Translations under genes and position numbers: made by a program
The notes under the pieces: generated by a model
The model's input: only the letters and a program-made list of their open reading frames with translations
Told to the model about the DNA's origin: nothing
Database searches by the model: none
Source of the DNA: an uncultured Clostridia bacterium
GTDB taxonomy: Bacteria > Bacillota > Clostridia > Oscillospirales > Acutalibacteraceae
Length of the DNA: 8,584 nucleotides
Assembly: GCA_904420155.1 (NCBI GenBank)
Contig: CAJFUH010000118.1
Location: forward strand, 1 to 8,584
Direction: 5' to 3'
Shown here: piece by piece, positions 4,743-8,584 of the stretch
Layout of the letters: each line of letters starts with the position of its first letter
How positions within the stretch are numbered: the first letter of the stretch is position 1

Positions 4743-5195
4743 TTAAACGGATTTTTCCTCTTGTGAAGGCGGCTCCTGTAAAACCAGCTCTTGCTCGGAT
4801 ACCGCTTTCCCACAATGGGTACAGTAATATTGATGGACAATGTGTCCGCCACAGTCTTGATGTACCAGCCTTTTGTAGCAGGTATGCAGATATTTTTCTC
4901 CCCACAGGATAATGCTGTTGAAGATATCCCGCAAATCCTGCCCGCTGGGCGTAAGTTCATATTGGTAACGGGGCGGATGCTCCTGATAAAGGGTACTCTT
5001 GAGCAGCCCATCCGCTTCCAGGGTCTTGAGCCGTTCCGACAGAAGATTGGTGGGAATCCCCTCTAAACTTTCTTGAAGTTCTTTATAGGTTCCACATCCC
5101 ATCAACAGCCGGTGTAAAATCAGGAGCGACCACTTATCCCCAATCAAATTTAAAGTCTGGGCGATATTACAGGGGATCTGATAAGGGTTTTTCAT
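4743..5195 (-). CDS. HxlR-family winged-helix regulator with C-terminal Cys4 motif
   Basis: A 150-residue DNA-binding protein. Residues about 9-100 are the HxlR (MarR-like) domain: CNIAQTLNLIGDKWSLLIL (9-27), the recognition region PTNLLSERLKTLEADGLL (48-65) and the wing RYQYELTPSGQDL (76-88). Cys9 stands where thiol-sensing relatives such as YodB and HypR have their redox cysteine. Beyond the usual domain end there is a short extension with Cys106, Cys115 and CTHC (Cys125, Cys128), which looks like a zinc ribbon or a second redox site. The start ATG 5195 has AAGGAGG (5202-5208) six bases upstream. It is the first gene of a probable operon with the thioredoxin, so a disulfide-stress sensor controlling itself and trxA is a reasonable inference. 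The inducing signal is not known. Confidence 0.9.
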   Translation of the reverse strand: MKNPYQIPCNIAQTLNLIGDKWSLLILHRLLMGCGTYKELQESLEGIPTNLLSERLKTLEADGLLKSTLYQEHPPRYQYELTPSGQDLRDIFNSIILWGEKYLHTCYKRLVHQDCGGHIVHQYYCTHCGKAVSEQELVLQEPPSQEEKSV

Positions 5196-5225
5196 GATCT
5201 GCCTCCTTGTTGTTGTCTGATCTTG

Positions 5226-5244
5226 TTATCAGTATATGCGATAA
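5226..5244. promoter_or_regulatory. Inverted repeat over the hxlR -10, candidate operator
   Basis: TTATC (5226-5230), nine bases, GATAA (5240-5244) is symmetric about the -10 element of the regulator's own promoter. Occupation would block transcription, which fits autorepression by a dimeric HxlR protein. The site is short and could be chance in such A/T-rich sequence. Confidence 0.35.
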
Positions 5245-5259
5245 ACTTTATTTTGTCAA
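5231..5259 (-). promoter_or_regulatory. Sigma-A promoter of the hxlR-trxA operon
   Basis: On the minus strand a perfect TTGACA (5254-5259), a 17-base spacer, and TATACT (5231-5236). This is the closest match to the housekeeping consensus in the window. The start near 5224 gives a leader of about 29 nt. Such a strong promoter suggests the need for a repressor. Confidence 0.85.
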
Positions 5260-5269
5260 GTAACTTTAT

Positions 5270-5285
5270 AAAATAAATTTATTTT
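5270..5285. promoter_or_regulatory. 16-bp perfect A/T palindrome upstream of hxlR
   Basis: AAAATAAATTTATTTT reads the same on both strands and lies just upstream of the -35 of the hxlR promoter. ACTTTAT is also directly repeated at 5246-5252 and 5264-5270. It may be a regulator site or an UP-like element; its simple composition makes chance possible. Confidence 0.3.
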
Positions 5286-5488
5286 CCTTTCAGCCTGCCC
5301 AGAATCGCCCCCTTATCGGTATGCGCCAGACGTCTTCTTTATTCCTCTTCCCTATCCCCTGCGTACAGGCTGATCCCCGGCCATTGCCTTTACCATCCCT
5401 TATGACCAAACATTTTATAAAAATCTTGGCCCATACTATCAATGCTACCCCTATCCAAAATATGGGGAACCTCCCAGAAGGGGGACAC
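5286..5488. other. Intergenic stretch between hxlR and cobO, no gene supported
   Basis: The plus strand is pyrimidine-rich and the minus strand purine-rich, as in coding sequence read leftwards. A minus-strand frame ending at 5290 has one hydrophobic stretch followed by a basic tail, but no ribosome site in front of a usable start. I see no riboswitch core, in particular no B12 box. Confidence 0.3.
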
Positions 5489-5535
5489 AAAAGGGCGGCC
5501 CTGGCCAGGGATCCTATTGCCAATCCGCCCTTTTT
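5489..5535 (+). terminator. Hairpin with T run just upstream of cobO
   Basis: AAAAGGGCGG (5489-5498) pairs with CCGCCCTTTT (5525-5534) and a T run ends at 5535. The loop contains the palindrome CCCTGGCCAGGG (5499-5510). No plus-strand gene lies before it, so it either insulates cobO from antisense transcription, stops minus-strand transcription, or acts as an attenuator. Confidence 0.65.
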
Positions 5536-5545
5536 GCGCTATCCT
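5517..5545 (+). promoter_or_regulatory. Possible promoter of cobO
   Basis: TTGCCA (5517-5522), 17 bases, TATCCT (5540-5545). The -35 differs from consensus at one position and the -10 at two. The start near 5552 gives a leader of about 37 nt. It overlaps the 3' arm of the preceding hairpin, so the hairpin would then lie upstream of the transcript. Confidence 0.4.
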
Positions 5546-5588
5546 TGTAAACAATACCAGACAAATAAAGGGACAGGAGAAACAGGAA

Positions 5589-6110
5589 ATGGAACAAGGT
5601 TTGATTCAGATCTATTGTGGGGATGGAAAAGGCAAGACCACTGCAGCGGTGGGATTGGCAGTGCGCGCTTGGGGAAGAGGGAAAAAAGTGGTGTTTACCC
5701 AGTTCCTCAAAAGCAAAGATTCCGGGGAACGGAAAGCTCTGGAACAATTGGAGGGCCTTACGATGACGGATTGCCCGGACCATATCAAATTTACCTTTGC
5801 TATGACGCCGGAAGAACGCCGGCAGGAACAAATACACAGCTCCCGCCTGCTTGCCTCTGCCTTTGCCAAAGCAGAACAAGCTGATCTTATGATTTTGGAT
5901 GAATTTTTTGGAGCGCTGTCTACCGGGATGATCGATCAGGACCAGGCCCTTGCCTATTTAAAGAACAAACCGAAAAAACTGGAAATTGTATTGACCGGCC
6001 GGGATCCGGCCCCGGAATTTCTGGAACTGGCCGACTATGTTTCCAACATCGAAAAACAAAAACATCCCTTTGATAAAGGAATCTCCGCCCGTTTGGGAAT
6101 TGAATACTAA
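5589..6110 (+). CDS. cobO: Corrinoid adenosyltransferase, CobO/BtuR type
   Basis: A 173-residue cytoplasmic enzyme that transfers the 5'-deoxyadenosyl group from ATP to reduced cobalt in cobyrinic acid diamide or cobalamin, making coenzyme B12. The P-loop is GDGKGKTT (11-18); LMILDE (100-105) is the Walker B-like strand; VLTGRDPAPEFLELADYV (134-151) and the end KHPFDKGISARLGIEY (158-173) are family hallmarks. The length is that of the shorter Gram-positive members. ATG 5589 is used because AGGAG (5575-5579) lies nine bases upstream and the family begins close to the first strand; the frame is open to 5442 but that part is not conserved. It stands alone, without other cobalamin genes, which may mean salvage of corrinoids rather than full synthesis. 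It is convergent with argF. Confidence 0.95.
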   Translation: MEQGLIQIYCGDGKGKTTAAVGLAVRAWGRGKKVVFTQFLKSKDSGERKALEQLEGLTMTDCPDHIKFTFAMTPEERRQEQIHSSRLLASAFAKAEQADLMILDEFFGALSTGMIDQDQALAYLKNKPKKLEIVLTGRDPAPEFLELADYVSNIEKQKHPFDKGISARLGIEY

Positions 6111-6112
6111 GC

Positions 6113-6165
6113 AAAAAAGCCATAGGTCCCGGATTTTTCCGTTTCCTATGGCTTTCCTTTTTAAA
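6113..6165. terminator. Shared bidirectional terminator of cobO and argF
   Basis: AAAGCCATAGG (6116-6126) pairs over 11 bp with CCTATGGCTTT (6145-6155); a small CGGA/TCCG hairpin sits in the loop. On the plus strand it is followed by TTTCCTTTTT, and on the minus strand by TTTTTT (6113-6118). It begins two bases after the cobO stop and lies about 25 bases past the argF stop. Confidence 0.9.
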
Positions 6166-6184
6166 AGCTATAATTCAGCCGTTG

Positions 6185-7087
6185 TTAACCCAATAGCTTT
6201 ACCAACACCGCTTTTTGGGCGTGCAGACGGTTTTCCGCTTCTTCAAAGATTTCCCCAGCATGCTGTTCAAATACATCCGCTGTGATCTCCTCGCCCCTGT
6301 GCGCGGGCAGGCAGTGCAGCACCATGGCGTCTTCTTTGGCCAGGGACATCAATTCCTTATTGATCTGATACCCGTCGAAAGCCTTGCGGCGCAGCTCCGC
6401 TTCGCCCTCCTGTCCCATGGAGGCCCACACGTCGGTGATCACCACGTCGGCGTCCTTGGCCGCCTCTTTCGGGCTGCGGTATAAATGGAAATTCTCGTAA
6501 TCCTTAGCGAAGTCCAGCACCTGCTGGTCAGGATCGTACCCTTCCGGGCAGGCCACGGACACGGCCATGCCCATCTTGAGGCAACCCACAATGAGGGAGT
6601 TCATCATATTGTTGCCGTCGCCGATATAGCACATTTTCAGGCCGTCTAAACAACCCTTGACTTCACGGATGGTCATCAAATCCGCCAAAATCTGGCAGGG
6701 ATGACAGAAATCGGTCAGCCCATTGATAATGGGGATGTTACCATATTTGGCCAGATCCTCTACTTCGGACTGCTTGTAAGTACGGATCATGATACCATCC
6801 AAGTAGCGGGAAAGCACGCGGGAGGTATCCTCCACCGGCTCGCCCCTGCCAATCTGCATATCGCTGGCGGACAAAAAGATAGGCAGGCCGCCCAACTGGT
6901 ACATGCCCACTTCAAAGGATACACGGGTACGGGTGGAAGCCTTTTGGAAAATCATTCCCAAGGTCTTTCCGGCCAACAATTTATGTTCAATCCCGTGCTT
7001 AAGTTCGTACTTCAACTGATCGGCCAGGTTCAGGATATCGGTGATCTCTTCAGTGGTGAGATCCAGCATTTTCAGTAAATGTTTCAT
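6185..7087 (-). CDS. argF: Ornithine carbamoyltransferase
   Basis: A 300-residue cytoplasmic enzyme, usually a trimer, that makes citrulline from ornithine and carbamoyl phosphate in arginine synthesis. The carbamoyl-phosphate site STRTR is at residues 51-55 and HPCQ at 129-132; the ornithine side has D219 with SMG (223-225 region) and HCLP (258-261), which separates this enzyme from aspartate carbamoyltransferase. Length is normal for the family. ATG 7087 has GAGG (7097-7100) nine bases upstream. It follows argD by 27 bases with no terminator between, so the two form one operon. A catabolic (arginine deiminase pathway) role is less likely, because the neighbour is the biosynthetic argD. Confidence 0.96.
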   Translation of the reverse strand: MKHLLKMLDLTTEEITDILNLADQLKYELKHGIEHKLLAGKTLGMIFQKASTRTRVSFEVGMYQLGGLPIFLSASDMQIGRGEPVEDTSRVLSRYLDGIMIRTYKQSEVEDLAKYGNIPIINGLTDFCHPCQILADLMTIREVKGCLDGLKMCYIGDGNNMMNSLIVGCLKMGMAVSVACPEGYDPDQQVLDFAKDYENFHLYRSPKEAAKDADVVITDVWASMGQEGEAELRRKAFDGYQINKELMSLAKEDAMVLHCLPAHRGEEITADVFEQHAGEIFEEAENRLHAQKAVLVKLLG

Positions 7088-7114
7088 GGGGGGATTCCTC
7101 TCTTTCTATCTATA

Positions 7115-8296
7115 TCATTTGCAATTGGCTATAACCTTTTGTAAAATAGCCAGCCCTTTGTCCATCTCCTCATAGGAAATGGTGAGCGGCGGCAGCAAAC
7201 GGAGCACATTCTTCGCCGTCAGGATTAGCAGGCCGTGCTGTACGCAGGCACCCGCCACCTCTTTGGCGTTGTCCTTTTCCAACTGTACCCCCAGCATCAT
7301 GCCCAGGCCCCGCACTTGTGTGACCCCGGGAATGGCTTCCAGCTTTGCGCGGAGATAGTCCCCTTTTTCCCGTACCTGCTGGAGAAATTCCTTGCCGGAA
7401 ACCCGGGACAGCACTTCCAGCGCCGCGGCGCTGGCGATGGGGTTTCCTCCAAACGTGGTGCCGTGCTGCCCTTGGGAAAGCACGTTCCCCAATTCTTCCG
7501 TACATAAGCAAGCGCCGATGGGTACGCCGCCGCCCAGCCCTTTGGCAGAGGTAAATACGTCCGGGCGGATGTCATATTGCTCAAAACAATATAAGCTGCC
7601 GGTCCGGGACACGCCGGTTTGTACTTCGTCCACCATCAACAGGATATCCCGTTCCTTGCAGAAAAGGGAAAGCTGCTGTACAAACCCTTTTTCCAGCGGG
7701 AGTACGCCGCCTTCCCCCTGTACCAGCTCGATCAACAGCGCGCAGGTGTGTTCATCCACGCAGCTTTTCACACTGTCCAGATTATTGGCTTCCGCATAGG
7801 AAAAGCCCTGGGTAAACGGGAAGAAATACTGGTGAAACACCTCCTGCCCCGTGGCGGCCAAAGTGGTGATGGTGCGCCCGTGAAACGAGTTTTTCAAAGT
7901 GACAATATTGCTTCTCTGCTGGCCGTACTTTTCTTCGCTGTACTTCCTGGCCAGCTTGATGGCGCATTCGTTGGCCTCTGCGCCGGAATTACACAAAAAC
8001 ACCTTGCTATACCCTGTCAATTCGCATAGGCGGCCGGCCAGCTCGGTCTGCACATCGCTGTAATACAGATTGGAGATATGCTGCAACCGGGCGGCCTGGC
8101 GGGATACCGCCTGAACCCATCCGTCGTCGCAATACCCCAGGCTGTTTACACCGATACCGCTGGTAAAGTCGATATATTCCTTGCCTTCCGTGTCCATGGC
8201 GACCGCGCCTTTTCCGGAAGTCAGCGCTACAGGAAACCGGCCGTAAGTGGGCATCATATGTTGGGCTTCCTGCTGTTGAATCTCTGAGAAATCCAT
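7115..8296 (-). CDS. argD: Acetylornithine aminotransferase
   Basis: A 393-residue class III pyridoxal-phosphate aminotransferase that converts N-acetylglutamate semialdehyde and glutamate to N-acetylornithine and 2-oxoglutarate. Visible motifs are the phosphate-binding SGAEANE (104-110), FHGR (138-141), the cofactor-contacting Asp223 in VDEVQTG (222-228), the Schiff-base Lys252 in TSAKGLGGGVPIGA (249-262) and HGTTFGGNP (278-286). The sequence runs the full family length without breaks. ATG 8296 is preceded by AGGTGA (8303-8308) at six bases. It is the first gene of argD-argF in the window; in many Firmicutes argC, argJ and argB lie upstream, but here a repeat array intervenes. No clear sigma-A promoter and no arginine-repressor box were found between 8297 and 8584, so transcription may begin farther upstream. 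Confidence 0.95.
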   Translation of the reverse strand: MDFSEIQQQEAQHMMPTYGRFPVALTSGKGAVAMDTEGKEYIDFTSGIGVNSLGYCDDGWVQAVSRQAARLQHISNLYYSDVQTELAGRLCELTGYSKVFLCNSGAEANECAIKLARKYSEEKYGQQRSNIVTLKNSFHGRTITTLAATGQEVFHQYFFPFTQGFSYAEANNLDSVKSCVDEHTCALLIELVQGEGGVLPLEKGFVQQLSLFCKERDILLMVDEVQTGVSRTGSLYCFEQYDIRPDVFTSAKGLGGGVPIGACLCTEELGNVLSQGQHGTTFGGNPIASAAALEVLSRVSGKEFLQQVREKGDYLRAKLEAIPGVTQVRGLGMMLGVQLEKDNAKEVAGACVQHGLLILTAKNVLRLLPPLTISYEEMDKGLAILQKVIANCK

Positions 8297-8322
8297 GTTA
8301 TATCACCTGCTTTTTTCTGTTT

Positions 8323-8584
8323 CCCCACCACCTGCGGTGGGGTACGTCGCGCGCCTGCGGCGGGCACGTCGCGCCCTAAGCTTTTTCTAAAAAGCACCTA
8401 GCTGCCCGCGATGAAACATAAAAGTTTTGCTCAAGCTTTTTCACGCCTGCGGCGGGCACATCGCGCACCAAGCTTTCTCTAAAAAACTGGGTTACCAGCG
8501 ATGAAACGTAAAAGTTTCGTCCACCTTTTCAAAGGTGGCGGATTCCAAAGGCAGCGCCTTTGGTCGTCCTCCGCAGAGGACGAA
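8323..8584. repeat. Hairpin array with an approximately 91-bp tandem repeat
   Basis: Two diverged copies of a unit of about 91 bp are visible, starting at 8352 and 8444. Both contain CGCCTGCGGCGGGCAC, TCGCGC, AAGCTTT, a run of A and CGATGAAAC-taAAAGTTT-like segments. A third fragment (CACCTGCGGTGGGGTACGTCGCGC-like, split 8330-8352) precedes them. The second copy is followed by successive hairpins: GATGAAAC/GTTTCGTC (8500-8520), CCACCTTT/AAAGGTGG (8521-8538), CCAAAGGC/GCCTTTGG (8545-8563) and TCGTCCTC/GAGGACGA (8564-8583). CCCCACC/GGTGGGG (8323-8342) forms another next to argD. No coding frame is supported. It continues past the window edge and resembles an intergenic multi-hairpin repeat element; I cannot name a family. 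Confidence 0.8.

Noticed and set aside
4706..5011. Extension of the thioredoxin frame into the regulator gene
   Set aside because: It overlaps the HxlR coding sequence in another frame; ATG 4705 has a ribosome site and the thioredoxin fold starts there.
5286..5588. Cobalamin riboswitch upstream of cobO
   Set aside because: No B12 box or conserved core could be found on the plus strand, and the usual size of about 200 nt with these motifs is not met.
8323..8584. CRISPR array at the right end
   Set aside because: The repeats are about 91 bp apart, diverged, full of internal hairpins, and lack short identical repeats with unique spacers.

Overview
The window looks like chromosome from an endospore-forming, mid-G+C Clostridia, most likely a gut anaerobe of the Oscillospirales/Ruminococcaceae type. 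The grounds are two sporulation genes (spoIIID and a spoIIQ-like gene), a Gram-positive type LexA, strong AGGAGG ribosome sites, GTG and TTG starts, and long A/U-flanked intrinsic terminators. The species assignment is inference. No transposase, phage gene, tRNA, rRNA or CRISPR array was found.

Layout from left to right. (1) 1-511, minus: the 5' part of a gene for a protein with an N-terminal F5/8 type C (discoidin, CBM32-like) domain; its leader carries hairpins and an extra Shine-Dalgarno. (2) 845-2911: a sporulation island. spoIIID (plus) converges on a KdpD-like universal stress protein gene and a spoIIQ-like LytM gene (both minus). spoIIQ has a promoter that fits the sigma-F consensus exactly and spoIIID has a sigma-E-like one, as expected for a forespore gene and a mother-cell gene. 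(3) 2912-3571: about 660 bases without a protein gene, but dense in signals. A minus-strand unit of about 110 nt with its own promoter and terminator is a good small-RNA candidate. A plus-strand sigma-A promoter overlaps a LexA-box-like element and starts a long, folded leader in front of lexA. (4) lexA (plus, TTG start). (5) 4370-5195, minus: a probable two-gene redox operon, an HxlR-family regulator with a C-terminal Cys4 motif followed by a thioredoxin with a CMPC active site. (6) cobO (plus), corrinoid adenosyltransferase. (7) argD-argF (minus), two arginine biosynthesis genes in one operon. (8) 8323-8584: an array of hairpins and an approximately 91-bp tandem repeat upstream of argD, running off the right edge.

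How it fits together: the genes form several independent modules (sporulation, SOS response, thiol redox, cobalamin, arginine). Convergent neighbours share bidirectional terminators (lexA/trxA and cobO/argF). The most interesting unexplained material is the spoIIQ-lexA intergenic region with its two candidate RNAs, and the repeat array at the right end.
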